Positions 14,117 to 22,470 of a stretch of DNA of 64,000 nucleotides are shown in pieces. The notes beneath the pieces were generated by a model that saw only the letters and a list, made by a program, of their open reading frames with translations, had not been told where the DNA came from and did no database searches. Where the stretch lies: positions 6,478,001 through 6,542,000 of the forward strand of contig NZ_CP010979.1 of the NCBI RefSeq assembly GCF_000498395.2, given 5' to 3'. Position 1 is the stretch's first letter. Every line of letters begins with the position of its first letter. The translations under genes and the position numbers were made by a program. The stretch is from Pseudomonas putida S13.1.2. GTDB lineage: Bacteria; Pseudomonadota; Gammaproteobacteria; Pseudomonadales; Pseudomonadaceae.

Positions 14117-15754
14117 ATGTTCAAGAAAGCTGGCAAGACCTTGCTGGGTCTGGCTGTCGCTGCGAGCTTCATGCAAGCGCACGCCGCAGAAACCAAAAAA
14201 GTAGATGTGCTGCTGGTCGGCGGCGGCATCATGAGCTCCACCCTGGCTGTGTGGCTGCACGAGCTGGAGCCAAGCTGGTCGATGGAGATGGTCGAGCGCC
14301 TGGACGGCGTGGCTGAAGAAAGCTCCAACGGCTGGAACAACGCCGGTACCGGCCACTCCGCGCTGGCCGAGCTGAACTACACCCCGGAAGACAAAGACGG
14401 CAACGTCAACATCTCCAAGGCCATCGAAATCAACGAAGCCTTCCAGATCTCCCGTCAGTTCTGGGCCTGGCAGGTTCGCCAGGGCGTGCTGAAGAACCCG
14501 CACTCGTTCATCAACACCACTCCGCACATGAGCTTCGTGTGGGGCGATGACAACATCAAGTTCCTGAAAAAGCGTTACGACGCGCTGCAGGCCAGCCCAC
14601 TGTTCCGCCCGATGCAGTACTCCGAGGACCACGCGCAGATCGCCAAGTGGGTCCCGTTGATGATGGAAGGGCGCGACCCGAACCAGAAGCTGGCCGTGAC
14701 CTGGACGCCAATCGGCACCGACGTCAACTTCGGCGAGATCACCCGCCAGATGGTCGGCCACCTGAAGACCCAGGACAAGTTCGACCTGAAGCTGTCCAGC
14801 GAAGTGCAGGACATCACCCGCAACAAGGACGGCTCCTGGCACGTCGAGTACAAGAACCTGAAGGACGGTACCGAATCGGCTACCGACGCCAAGTTCCTGT
14901 TCATCGGTGCCGGCGGCGGCGCATTGAAGCTGCTGCAGAAGTCGGGCATTCCTGAGGCCAAGGAATACGCAGGCTTCCCGGTGGGCGGCTCGTTCCTGGT
15001 GACCGAGAACCCGACCGTGGCCATGCAGCACATGGCCAAGGCCTACGGCATTGCCTCGACCGGCGCGCCACCCATGTCGGTACCGCACCTGGACACCCGC
15101 GTGCTGGACGGCAAGCGCGTGATCCTGTTTGGCCCATTCGCCACCTTCTCGACCAAGTTCCTGAAGAACGGCTCGTACCTGGACCTGCTGAGCAGCACCA
15201 CCACCCACAACGTGTGGCCGATGACCAAGGTCGGTATCGAGCAGTACCCGCTGGTGGAGTACCTCGCTGGCCAGCTGATGCTGTCTGACGATGACCGCTT
15301 CGAAGCCCTGCGCACCTACTTCCCGAATGCCAAGAAGGAAGACTGGCGCCTGTGGCAGGCCGGCCAGCGTGTGCAGATCATCAAGCGTGATGCCGAGAAG
15401 GGCGGCGTGCTGAAGCTGGGCACCGAAGTGGTCGCGTCCGAAGACCGCACCATTGCCGGCCTGCTGGGCGCCTCGCCAGGTGCTTCGACTGCTGCGCCGA
15501 TCATGCTGAACGTGCTGGAAACCGTGTTCAAGGAGAAGGTCGCTACCCCAGAGTGGCAGGCCAAGATCAAACAGATCGTGCCGAGCTACGGCACCAAGCT
15601 GAACGATTCGGCAGCGGCCACTCAGAAAGAGTGGAACTACACCGCTGAAGTGCTGCAGCTGGAGAAACCGCCGGTGATCGACGCCAGCGTCGACTTCGGT
15701 GGCGCGGCCAGCGAGCCGGTTGAAAGCAAGCCTGAGAACGACATGGCGCTGTAA
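14117..15754 (+). CDS. mqo: Malate:quinone oxidoreductase with N-terminal export-like signal
   Basis: A membrane-associated FAD enzyme oxidising L-malate to oxaloacetate and passing electrons to ubiquinone, replacing or complementing NAD-malate dehydrogenase. 545 residues. The FAD site is VDVLLVGGGIMSSTLAVWL, followed by the Mqo signature SSNGWNNAGTGHSALAELNY. SFINTTPHMSFVWGDDNI and GASPGASTAAPIMLNVLE are also typical. The first 24 residues (MFKKAGKTLLGLAVAASFMQ, then AHA) read like a Sec signal peptide with an AHA cleavage site. That is a feature of the MqoB-type paralog in pseudomonads, whereas other Mqo proteins lack it. Monocistronic, with a terminator downstream. Confidence 0.95.
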   Translation: MFKKAGKTLLGLAVAASFMQAHAAETKKVDVLLVGGGIMSSTLAVWLHELEPSWSMEMVERLDGVAEESSNGWNNAGTGHSALAELNYTPEDKDGNVNISKAIEINEAFQISRQFWAWQVRQGVLKNPHSFINTTPHMSFVWGDDNIKFLKKRYDALQASPLFRPMQYSEDHAQIAKWVPLMMEGRDPNQKLAVTWTPIGTDVNFGEITRQMVGHLKTQDKFDLKLSSEVQDITRNKDGSWHVEYKNLKDGTESATDAKFLFIGAGGGALKLLQKSGIPEAKEYAGFPVGGSFLVTENPTVAMQHMAKAYGIASTGAPPMSVPHLDTRVLDGKRVILFGPFATFSTKFLKNGSYLDLLSSTTTHNVWPMTKVGIEQYPLVEYLAGQLMLSDDDRFEALRTYFPNAKKEDWRLWQAGQRVQIIKRDAEKGGVLKLGTEVVASEDRTIAGLLGASPGASTAAPIMLNVLETVFKEKVATPEWQAKIKQIVPSYGTKLNDSAAATQKEWNYTAEVLQLEKPPVIDASVDFGGAASEPVESKPENDMAL

Positions 15755-15773
15755 TCGGCCATTGGCATGAAAG

Positions 15774-15806
15774 AAGCCACGGGGGAAACCTCGTGGTTTT
15801 TTTTTG
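15774..15806 (+). terminator. Terminator after mqo
   Basis: CCACG (15778-15782) pairs with CGTGG (15792-15796) across a G-rich/CCT-closed loop, followed by a run of nine T. It lies 20 bp after the mqo stop codon. Confidence 0.8.
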
Positions 15807-15893
15807 CCTGTTCGGGCCTTTCCGCGGCGGTTCGATGCATCGATGAACCCGCTCCCCCAGGTTCATCACTACCCCCAGGGCCTGCAGCAAGAA

Positions 15894-16202
15894 TCATCTC
15901 TGGCGCAGGATGCACTCCAGCAGCCCGGGAAAACGCTCGCCCAGCATTTCGCTGCGCAGTGAATTCATATGGGTCGTCCCCACATTGCGGGTGTGCACCA
16001 ACCCCGCATCACGTAGTACGCGGAAGTGGTGCGACATGCTCGACTTGGGCCGCCCACCGTCAAGCTCGCCACAGCTGGCCTCGGCAACGCCGGCCAGATG
16101 GCGGACGATTTCCAGGCGCACGGGGTCGCTGAGCGCATAGAGCAGGCGTTCAAGGATCAGGTCTTCAGCGTTGGGATGTTTATAGGCTCGCATGGCCGAC
16201 AT
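15894..16202 (-). CDS. ArsR-family transcriptional regulator
   Basis: A winged-helix repressor of about 102 residues. The core is LYALSDPVRLEIVRHLAGVA, then SSMSHHFRVLRDAGLVHTRN with the recognition helix and THMNSLRSEMLGERFPGLLE. Candidate starts are ATG 16229, 16202 and 16193, none with a clear ribosome site. The palindrome 16231-16248 abuts the first, so a downstream start is preferred. It is divergent from xenA, and the palindrome between them is the likely operator. A single Cys (EASCGELDGG) and the C-terminal Cys give no classical metal site, so it may sense an organic or redox signal. Confidence 0.88.
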   Translation of the reverse strand: MSAMRAYKHPNAEDLILERLLYALSDPVRLEIVRHLAGVAEASCGELDGGRPKSSMSHHFRVLRDAGLVHTRNVGTTHMNSLRSEMLGERFPGLLECILRQR

Positions 16203-16230
16203 GATAACGGGGGTTTCACTAATTGCCATA

Positions 16231-16248
16231 GTTCGATTATGATCGAAC
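16231..16248. promoter_or_regulatory. Candidate ArsR-family operator between regulator and xenA
   Basis: GTTCGAT (16231-16237) and ATCGAAC (16242-16248) form a perfect 7-bp inverted repeat with a 4-bp spacer in the short divergent gap, 30 bp before the xenA start. Confidence 0.65.
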
Positions 16249-16278
16249 AACAGTATTGAAATGAACCCGGAGTTTCCC

Positions 16279-17370
16279 ATGTCCGCACTGTTCGAACCCT
16301 ACAGCCTCAAAGACGTCACCCTGCGTAACCGCATTGCCATTCCGCCGATGTGCCAATACATGGCCGAAGACGGCATGATCAACGACTGGCACCACGTGCA
16401 CCTGGCCGGCCTGGCCCGTGGCGGTGCCGGGCTGCTGGTGGTCGAGGCCACTGCGGTGGCACCGGAAGGCCGTATCACCCCCGGTTGTGCCGGTATCTGG
16501 AGCGATGCTCACGCCCAGGCATTCGTACCGGTGGTGCAGGCCATCAAGGCTGCAGGTTCCGTGCCGGGGATTCAGATCGCCCACGCCGGGCGCAAGGCCA
16601 GCGCCAACCGCCCGTGGGAGGGTGACGACCACATCGCCGCCGACGACGCGCGTGGCTGGGAAACCATCGCCCCGTCTGCCATTGCCTTTGGCGCGCACCT
16701 GCCGAAAGTGCCACGCGAAATGACCCTGGACGACATTGCCCGGGTCAAGCAGGACTTCGTCGATGCCGCCCGCCGTGCGCGTGATGCCGGCTTCGAATGG
16801 ATCGAACTGCACTTTGCCCACGGCTACCTGGGCCAGAGCTTCTTCTCCGAGCATTCCAACAAGCGGACCGATGCCTACGGTGGCAGCTTTGACAACCGCA
16901 GCCGCTTCCTGCTGGAAACCCTGGCTGCGGTGCGTGAAGTATGGCCAGAGAACCTGCCGTTGACCGCGCGCTTTGGTGTGCTGGAATACGATGGCCGCGA
17001 CGAGCAGACCCTGGAAGAGTCGATCGAACTGGCGCGCCGCTTCAAGGCTGGCGGCCTGGACCTGCTGAGCGTGAGTGTCGGTTTCACCATTCCCGAGACC
17101 AACATCCCGTGGGGCCCGGCGTTCATGGGGCCGATTGCCGAGCGTGTGCGCCGTGAGGCGAAGCTGCCGGTGACTTCGGCGTGGGGCTTTGGCACGCCGC
17201 AACTGGCTGAGGCCGCGTTGCAGGCCAACCAGCTGGACCTGGTTTCGGTAGGGCGTGCGCACCTGGCCGACCCGCACTGGGCGTACTTTGCCGCGAAGGA
17301 GCTGGGGGTGGAGAAAGCTTCCTGGACCTTGCCGGCGCCGTATGCGCACTGGCTTGAGCGCTATCGCTGA
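16279..17370 (+). CDS. xenA: Old-yellow-enzyme family ene-reductase, xenobiotic reductase A type
   Basis: A 363-residue FMN-dependent NAD(P)H oxidoreductase that reduces activated C=C bonds and nitro compounds. Start ATG 16279 follows GGAG; an upstream in-frame ATG at 16261 lacks a site. Motifs are LRNRIAIPPMCQYMAEDG (with the flavin-tuning Cys of the XenA/YqjM class), QIAHAGRKAS with the substrate-binding His, HFAHGYLGQSFFSEHSNKRT, and the phosphate-binding VTSAWGFGTPQ. The protein is nearly identical to what I recall of P. putida XenA. It is divergent from an ArsR regulator with a palindromic operator between them, which suggests inducer-controlled expression. Confidence 0.93.
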   Translation: MSALFEPYSLKDVTLRNRIAIPPMCQYMAEDGMINDWHHVHLAGLARGGAGLLVVEATAVAPEGRITPGCAGIWSDAHAQAFVPVVQAIKAAGSVPGIQIAHAGRKASANRPWEGDDHIAADDARGWETIAPSAIAFGAHLPKVPREMTLDDIARVKQDFVDAARRARDAGFEWIELHFAHGYLGQSFFSEHSNKRTDAYGGSFDNRSRFLLETLAAVREVWPENLPLTARFGVLEYDGRDEQTLEESIELARRFKAGGLDLLSVSVGFTIPETNIPWGPAFMGPIAERVRREAKLPVTSAWGFGTPQLAEAALQANQLDLVSVGRAHLADPHWAYFAAKELGVEKASWTLPAPYAHWLERYR

Positions 17371-17390
17371 GAATGCCGGGGCCGCTGCGC

Positions 17391-17483
17391 AGCCCAATCG
17401 CCGGCAAGCCAGCTCCTACAGGTATTGCACAGGGCTTGAAGCCTGTGATGATCCTGTGGGAGCTGGCTTGCCGGCGATTGGGC
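17391..17483. repeat. REP pair (class B)
   Basis: GCCCAATCGCCGGCAAGCCAGCTCCTACAGG and its inverted partner around a 30-nt spacer. The arm CCGGCAAGCCAGCTCC distinguishes this class from the CGCGGGC-type REPs. It lies between convergent xenA and the hydroxyproline cluster. Confidence 0.9.
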
Positions 17484-17503
17484 CGCACCGCGGCCCCCCC
17501 AAT

Positions 17504-18751
17504 CTAGAACCGATCCAGACGGTAGGCTGCCATCCCAGGCCCAGCGGCCCGCTCAGCCAACCGCCCCACCCACTCCGCCGTCACCGCCGCCTGGGTCAAC
17601 CCCAGGTGCTGATGCCCAAACGCCAACAGCACTCGCCCATCACACACCCTGTCGATCACCGGCAACGAGTCCGGTAACGAAGGCCGCAAGCCCATCCACG
17701 GCGTCGCCCCTTCGACGCTCAAGTCTTGCCGGAACAACCCCTTGCTCAACCGATGCAACTGCCAAGCCCGTTGCATGCTAGGCGGTGCCTCCAGCCCGGC
17801 AAACTCCACCGTACCGGCCAGGCGCAAGCCTTCGGCCATGGGTGTCATGATGAACTTGCGCTCCAGCGAGGTGACTGCAAACGGCAGGCGCTGGTGCTCA
17901 CCCGGCAACATCAGGTGGTAACCGCGTTCGGTGTCCAGCGGCACCCGCTTGCCCGTCAGCGCGGTGGTCAGTTTCGCAGAATGGGCACCACAGCTGATCA
18001 GCACCTGGCGGGCATTGAGCGTGCCCTGGTCGCTGGCCAGGCTAACGCCGGCACTGTGCAACTGCCCGCCATCGACCTGCGCCTGAACAAAGCGCACGCC
18101 GCTGGCCTTGGCCGCTTCGAACAATTCGCACACTACCCGGTAAGGGTCGATGAAGTGCCCGGTACGCGGAAAGAACAGCCCACCCAGCAGTGTCGGGCTC
18201 AGTTGCGGCGCCGCCTCGCGCACGGTGTCGGCCGACCAGAAGTCCACTGGCACCGCCTGCTGTTGCATGCGTGTACGCAACGCCTCCAGTGCCTGGCGGG
18301 ACTCAGGCTTCTCGAACACCAGCAACGAACCATCCTCTTGAAACAGTTCGCTGCGCCCGATCGAGCCCAGTAGCCGCTGCCAGGCACCCAGGCTGGCCTC
18401 GTTCAGCGTGCGGATGCCGGCCACACTGCGCTGGAACGGGGCCGGGCGCAGGTTGAGCAGCAGGCGGGTGAACCAGGGCATGGCCTTGGGCAGGTACTTC
18501 CAGTCAAGGCGCAGCGGGCCCATCGGGTCGAGCAGCATGCGCGGCAAGCGCTTCAGAATAGACAGGTCGGCAATCGGGAACACCTGCTCGGTGGCGAGGT
18601 GCCCGGCGTTGCCATAGGACGCGCCCTGGCCCGGTGCCTGACGGTCCACCAGCAGTACCCGGCGGCCCTGGCGGGCCAGTTGCAGGGCACAGGCGACGCC
18701 GACAATGCCGGCGCCGACCACGGCGATATCGGCTTCAGGGGTCTGGACCAT
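17504..18751 (-). CDS. D-amino-acid dehydrogenase family oxidase, probable cis-4-hydroxy-D-proline dehydrogenase
   Basis: A 415-residue FAD enzyme of the DadA/DAO family. The dinucleotide motif DIAVVGAGIVGVACALQLAR is at the N-terminus, followed by QGASYGNAGHLATEQVFP. The C-terminal FAD-contact region is GLRPSLPDSLPVIDR and LLAFGHQHLGLTQA. Start ATG 18751 lies two bases after the stop of the preceding dehydrogenase gene. As the last gene of a cluster with an epimerase, a DHDPS-family deaminase and a semialdehyde dehydrogenase, it most likely oxidises cis-4-hydroxy-D-proline to pyrroline-4-hydroxy-2-carboxylate at the membrane. The pathway role is by context; the chemistry is family knowledge. 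Confidence 0.88.
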   Translation of the reverse strand: MVQTPEADIAVVGAGIVGVACALQLARQGRRVLLVDRQAPGQGASYGNAGHLATEQVFPIADLSILKRLPRMLLDPMGPLRLDWKYLPKAMPWFTRLLLNLRPAPFQRSVAGIRTLNEASLGAWQRLLGSIGRSELFQEDGSLLVFEKPESRQALEALRTRMQQQAVPVDFWSADTVREAAPQLSPTLLGGLFFPRTGHFIDPYRVVCELFEAAKASGVRFVQAQVDGGQLHSAGVSLASDQGTLNARQVLISCGAHSAKLTTALTGKRVPLDTERGYHLMLPGEHQRLPFAVTSLERKFIMTPMAEGLRLAGTVEFAGLEAPPSMQRAWQLHRLSKGLFRQDLSVEGATPWMGLRPSLPDSLPVIDRVCDGRVLLAFGHQHLGLTQAAVTAEWVGRLAERAAGPGMAAYRLDRF

Positions 18752-18753
18752 GC

Positions 18754-20331
18754 TTAGCCTTCCCGTTTGCCGTCGAGCAGGCGCCGCAGTTGCAGCGGGT
18801 TGCCGTGTTTCAGCGCCTGCGGCAGCAGCGCATCCGGGAGGTCCTGGTAGCACACCGGGCGCAGGAAGCGCAGGATCGCCGCCGTGCCCACCGAGGTGGT
18901 GCGGGCATCGGAGGTGGCCGGGAACGGCCCGCCGTGGACCATGGCATCGCACACCTCGACACCGGTCGGCCAGCCATTGACCAGAATGCGCCCGGCCTTG
19001 CGTTCAAGGGTTGGCAGCAGCGCACGGGCGCTGTCGATGTCGGCATCGTCCAGTTGCAGGGTCGCGGTCAACTGGCCCTCCAGATGCTCGGCCACTTGGC
19101 GTACCTGTGCATCACCTGCGCAGGCCACCACCAGCGACGCTGCGCCGAACACCTCGGCCTGCAGGGTCGGGTCGGCCAAAAAGGCTTCGGCCTCGGTCAC
19201 GAACAACTGCGCCTGGCATTGGTTGGGGCCTTGTCCGTCCTGGCCACTGGCCGCAGCCCGGGCATTGGGGTTTTCCGCCAAGGCACCGATACCGGCCTGG
19301 TAAGCACTGAAGATGCCCGGGGTGAGCATGGTCTGCGCAGCGGCCTGGCGAACGTGTTCGCTGGCCGCGTCGATAAACCGCTGCAACGCCGGCCCTTGGC
19401 GGGCAATCACCAGGCCGGGGTTGGTGCAGAACTGGCCGGCACCTTGGGTCAACGAGGCGACGAAGCCTTGTGCCAGCGCTTCGGCGCGGGCCTGCAGGGC
19501 TGCCTCGAACAGAAACACCGGGTTGATCGAGCTCATTTCGGCGTACACCGGGATCGGCTCCGGGCGGGCCTGGGCCGCCTGGCACAGCGCGATACCACCG
19601 CTGCGTGAGCCGGTAAAGCCAACGGCCTTGATGCGCGGGTCGCTGACCAGCGCGATGCCCACTTCACGGCCGGAGCCGTACAACAGCGAGAATACGCCGG
19701 CCGGCAAGCCGCACAGCTTCACCGCCTGCGCCACCGCCTGGCCGACCAGCTCGCTGGTGCCAGGGTGGGCGCTGTGGGCCTTGACCACCACTGGGCAGCC
19801 AGCAGCCAATGCCGATGCGGTATCGCCACCGGCCACCGAGAAGGCCAGCGGGAAATTGCTGGCGCCGAACACGGCTACCGGCCCCAGAGCCACCTGGCGC
19901 TGGCGCAGGTCGGCGCGGGGCAAGGGCTGGCGTTCTGGCTGGGCGTTGTCGACCCGCACATCCAGCCATTCACCGGCCCGCACTACCCGGGCGAAGGTGC
20001 GTAGCTGGGTGCAGGTGCGGCCACGCTCGCCCTGGATGCGCGCCTTGGGCAGGCCGCTTTCGGCCATGGCGCGGTCGATCAGGGTATCGCCCAGCGTTTC
20101 GATCTGGGTGGCGATGGTTTCGAGAAACTGTGCCCGTTGTTCCAGCGTGGTTTCGCGGTAGGCATCGAACGCCGCCCAGGCCAGGGCGCAGGCCTGAGCC
20201 ACGTGTTCGCCGGTGCCACCGAGGTAGGCCGGTTCCAGCGTCTGGCCAGTGGCCGGGTTGATGGCGCGGATGGCTTCGCGGCTGCCGGTTACCGGCGTCT
20301 GGCCGATCAGCATGTTGCCGGTGAGGGTCAT
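18754..20331 (-). CDS. Alpha-ketoglutarate semialdehyde dehydrogenase (2,5-dioxovalerate dehydrogenase)
   Basis: A 525-residue NAD(P)-dependent aldehyde dehydrogenase oxidising 2,5-dioxopentanoate to 2-oxoglutarate, the last step of hydroxyproline use. Family marks are FGASNFPLAFSVAGGDTASA near the cofactor site, GFTGSRSGG, EMSSINPVFLFEAALQ carrying the general-base Glu, and GAGQFCTNPGLV with the nucleophile Cys. ATG 20331 (MTLTGNMLIGQTPV) follows AAGGAGG. The group of longer dehydrogenases of about 525 residues with these motifs is typical for this substrate. It is followed with two bases between by the FAD oxidase gene. Confidence 0.9.
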   Translation of the reverse strand: MTLTGNMLIGQTPVTGSREAIRAINPATGQTLEPAYLGGTGEHVAQACALAWAAFDAYRETTLEQRAQFLETIATQIETLGDTLIDRAMAESGLPKARIQGERGRTCTQLRTFARVVRAGEWLDVRVDNAQPERQPLPRADLRQRQVALGPVAVFGASNFPLAFSVAGGDTASALAAGCPVVVKAHSAHPGTSELVGQAVAQAVKLCGLPAGVFSLLYGSGREVGIALVSDPRIKAVGFTGSRSGGIALCQAAQARPEPIPVYAEMSSINPVFLFEAALQARAEALAQGFVASLTQGAGQFCTNPGLVIARQGPALQRFIDAASEHVRQAAAQTMLTPGIFSAYQAGIGALAENPNARAAASGQDGQGPNQCQAQLFVTEAEAFLADPTLQAEVFGAASLVVACAGDAQVRQVAEHLEGQLTATLQLDDADIDSARALLPTLERKAGRILVNGWPTGVEVCDAMVHGGPFPATSDARTTSVGTAAILRFLRPVCYQDLPDALLPQALKHGNPLQLRRLLDGKREG

Positions 20332-20417
20332 GTAGCCTCCTTGGAAATCAAATTCGGGTATCAAGGGCGTTGTGGGAGCAACTGTCTTGCTCAATATCTG
20401 GAAGCTTGCGCGATCAT

Positions 20418-20505
20418 TGTGGGAGCGGGCTTGTCCCGCGAACACCGGCAAAGCCGGTGCCAGGCACCGCGTCGCCTGCTTCGCGGGACAAGCCCGCTCC
20501 CACAG
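20418..20505. repeat. REP pair (class A) inside the hydroxyproline cluster
   Basis: TGTGGGAGCGGGCTTGTCCCGCGAA and its inverse flank a small internal hairpin (CACCGGCAAAGCCGGTG). It separates the deaminase gene from the two downstream genes and may reduce their expression. Confidence 0.88.
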
Positions 20506-20528
20506 AGAACGCGGCGGGGCCTTGGTAA

Positions 20529-21476
20529 TCAGGCGATGTTCTGCTCTGCCGACCAGCTGGCGTACCAGCTGCGGAACAGCGCGTACTGCTGCTCGGCGTA
20601 GTTGCGCTGGGCGTCGGTCAGCACGTCGGTTTCGTTGAAGTGCAGGCTGTACTCGCTGTCGCCGTTCAGCACCATCAGGTGCTTGTAGTACAGCACCAGG
20701 TCGCAGCCCTCATCGAATGACGACAGCACCGCCAGCGCCGCTTCCAGCTCGCGGGCCAGGCGGCGGGCCTTGGCGTCGCCCTTGGCCGCCTGCTTGCTCA
20801 GGCTTACCAAGTGCAGCACCTCACGGGGCAGGGCGTTGCCGATGCCGGTGATGGCACCGGTGGCGTTGCAGTTGACGAAGCCATGCACCACCTGGGTGTC
20901 CACGCCCACCATCAGGGTCACGTCGTCATCCTTGGAGGTGATGTGCTCGGCGGCGTAACGCAGGTCGGCACCGCCACCGAATTCCTTGAAGCCGATCAGG
21001 TTGGGGAATTCGCGGCGCAGCTCGAAGAACAGATCGGCGCGGGTGGCGAAGCCGTAGTAGGGGCTGTTGTAGATCACCGCTGGCAGCTTGGGCGCGGCGG
21101 CGAGGATGGCCGAGAAGTGGTGCTTCTGGGCGATCAGCGAGGCACCGCGGCTGAGCACGCGAGGGATGACCATCAGGCCGGCGGCGCCGACCTTGGCCGC
21201 GTGGGCGGCATGCGCTACCGCTTCACGGGTGTTCACCGCGCCAGTGCCGACAATGGTCGGGATGCCGGCGGCCACCAGGCGCGCCACGCCTTCCTGGCGC
21301 TCGGCCTCGGTCAGCAGTGGCCAGTCGCCCATCGAACCGCAGTACACCACGGCGCTCATGCCGGCCTCGATCAGCTGGTGGCCCTTGCGCACCAGGGCGT
21401 CAAAGTCCGGTTTGCGCTCGGCGGTGCACGGGGTCATCAGGGCGGGCATGGTGCCGGTGAAGATGTTGTCAGTCAT
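20529..21476 (-). CDS. DHDPS-family lyase, probable pyrroline-4-hydroxy-2-carboxylate deaminase
   Basis: A 315-residue class I aldolase-fold enzyme. The Schiff-base Lys lies in IGFKEFGGG, the Tyr of the catalytic triad in PAVIYNSPYYGFATR, and the substrate-binding YCGSMGDWPLL replaces the GTTGE motif of true DapA. By context it converts pyrroline-4-hydroxy-2-carboxylate to alpha-ketoglutarate semialdehyde with loss of ammonia. Called LhpC in P. aeruginosa literature. It lies downstream of the epimerase gene with 44 bp between, so the two are probably one transcript. Confidence 0.9.
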   Translation of the reverse strand: MTDNIFTGTMPALMTPCTAERKPDFDALVRKGHQLIEAGMSAVVYCGSMGDWPLLTEAERQEGVARLVAAGIPTIVGTGAVNTREAVAHAAHAAKVGAAGLMVIPRVLSRGASLIAQKHHFSAILAAAPKLPAVIYNSPYYGFATRADLFFELRREFPNLIGFKEFGGGADLRYAAEHITSKDDDVTLMVGVDTQVVHGFVNCNATGAITGIGNALPREVLHLVSLSKQAAKGDAKARRLARELEAALAVLSSFDEGCDLVLYYKHLMVLNGDSEYSLHFNETDVLTDAQRNYAEQQYALFRSWYASWSAEQNIA

Positions 21477-21520
21477 TGTTGTTACTCCTGGCGAAATTGG
21501 GTTTTCGATAAAGCCGGGGC

Positions 21521-22447
21521 TCAGATGCCCCAGGCGAACGGGTCCTGTTCGTCGATCAGCAGGGTGCTGTCGGCGGTCATGTAGGCGCGGCCGGTAATGA
21601 ACGGGCGAATGTGCTCGCCGTCGCGCTCGTAACGGCCATGGAACTGGCTACCGGTGATGCTGGCTTGTACCCAGGTCTGGCCCTCGGCAAGCTTGCCGTC
21701 GGCGGCCAGGCAGGCCAGCTTGGCGCTGGTGCCGGTGCCGCACGGGGAGCGGTCGTAGGCCTTGCCGGGGCACATCACGAAGTTGCGGCTGTCGGCGTTG
21801 GCGTCGTCGGCAAACAGCTCGACGTGGTCGATAGGCGCGCCGTTTTCGCCGGTGATGCCCTGGGTTTCGAGGGCCTTGAGCATGGCCCAGGTGTACTCGG
21901 TCAGCGCCTCACGGTTGCCCAGCTCGATACGCTGGCCGTGTTCGGAAACCAGGAAGAACCAGTTGCCGCCCCAGGCGATGTCGCCATGCACCACGCCATG
22001 GCCAGGCACCTCCACCGCCACCTGCTGGCGGTAGCGGTAGGAGGGCACGTTGCCGACGGTGATGGCGCCGTCTTCATGCAGGGTGGCGCTGACCTGGCCG
22101 ACCGGGGTGTCGATCTTGTGCACACCCGGTGCGATCAGGCCCAGGTGCTGCAACGAGGCGACCAGGCCGATGGTGCCGTGGCCGCACATGTTCAGGTAGC
22201 CGGCGTTGTTGAAGAAGATCACCCCGCAGGTAGCGTCGGCCGACACCGGCGGGCAGTACAGCGCGCCGACCAGCACATCGTTGCCGCGTGGCTCCAGCAG
22301 GCAGGCACGCCGCCACGGGTCGTGCAGCTCGCGCAGTTCGTCGCGCTGTTCGGCCATGCTGCGGCCATGCAGTTGCGGGAAGCCCTTCATCACCAGGCGG
22401 GTCGGTTCGCCGCCAGTGTGGGAGTCGATGACGCGTATCTGTTTCAT
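21521..22447 (-). CDS. 4-hydroxyproline 2-epimerase (proline racemase family)
   Basis: A 308-residue cofactor-free epimerase converting trans-4-hydroxy-L-proline to cis-4-hydroxy-D-proline. The two active-site cysteines are both present, in YLNMCGHGTIGL (about residue 88) and DRSPCGTGTSAKLA (about 236). That excludes the Thr-containing trans-3-hydroxyproline dehydratase variant. The N-terminal IDSHTGGEPTRLV is also characteristic. It starts the catabolic block after the permease gene. Known as LhpA or HypRE-type in pseudomonads; I leave the symbol open because naming varies. Confidence 0.93.
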   Translation of the reverse strand: MKQIRVIDSHTGGEPTRLVMKGFPQLHGRSMAEQRDELRELHDPWRRACLLEPRGNDVLVGALYCPPVSADATCGVIFFNNAGYLNMCGHGTIGLVASLQHLGLIAPGVHKIDTPVGQVSATLHEDGAITVGNVPSYRYRQQVAVEVPGHGVVHGDIAWGGNWFFLVSEHGQRIELGNREALTEYTWAMLKALETQGITGENGAPIDHVELFADDANADSRNFVMCPGKAYDRSPCGTGTSAKLACLAADGKLAEGQTWVQASITGSQFHGRYERDGEHIRPFITGRAYMTADSTLLIDEQDPFAWGI

Positions 22448-22470
22448 GGGCTTGTCCCTTGCGTAAAAGA

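Noticed and set aside
14114..15208. A 364-residue minus-strand frame across mqo
   Set aside because: The opposite strand of a strongly supported enzyme gene; high-GC codon use creates long antisense frames here, as also at 28950-31148 and 50620-52581.
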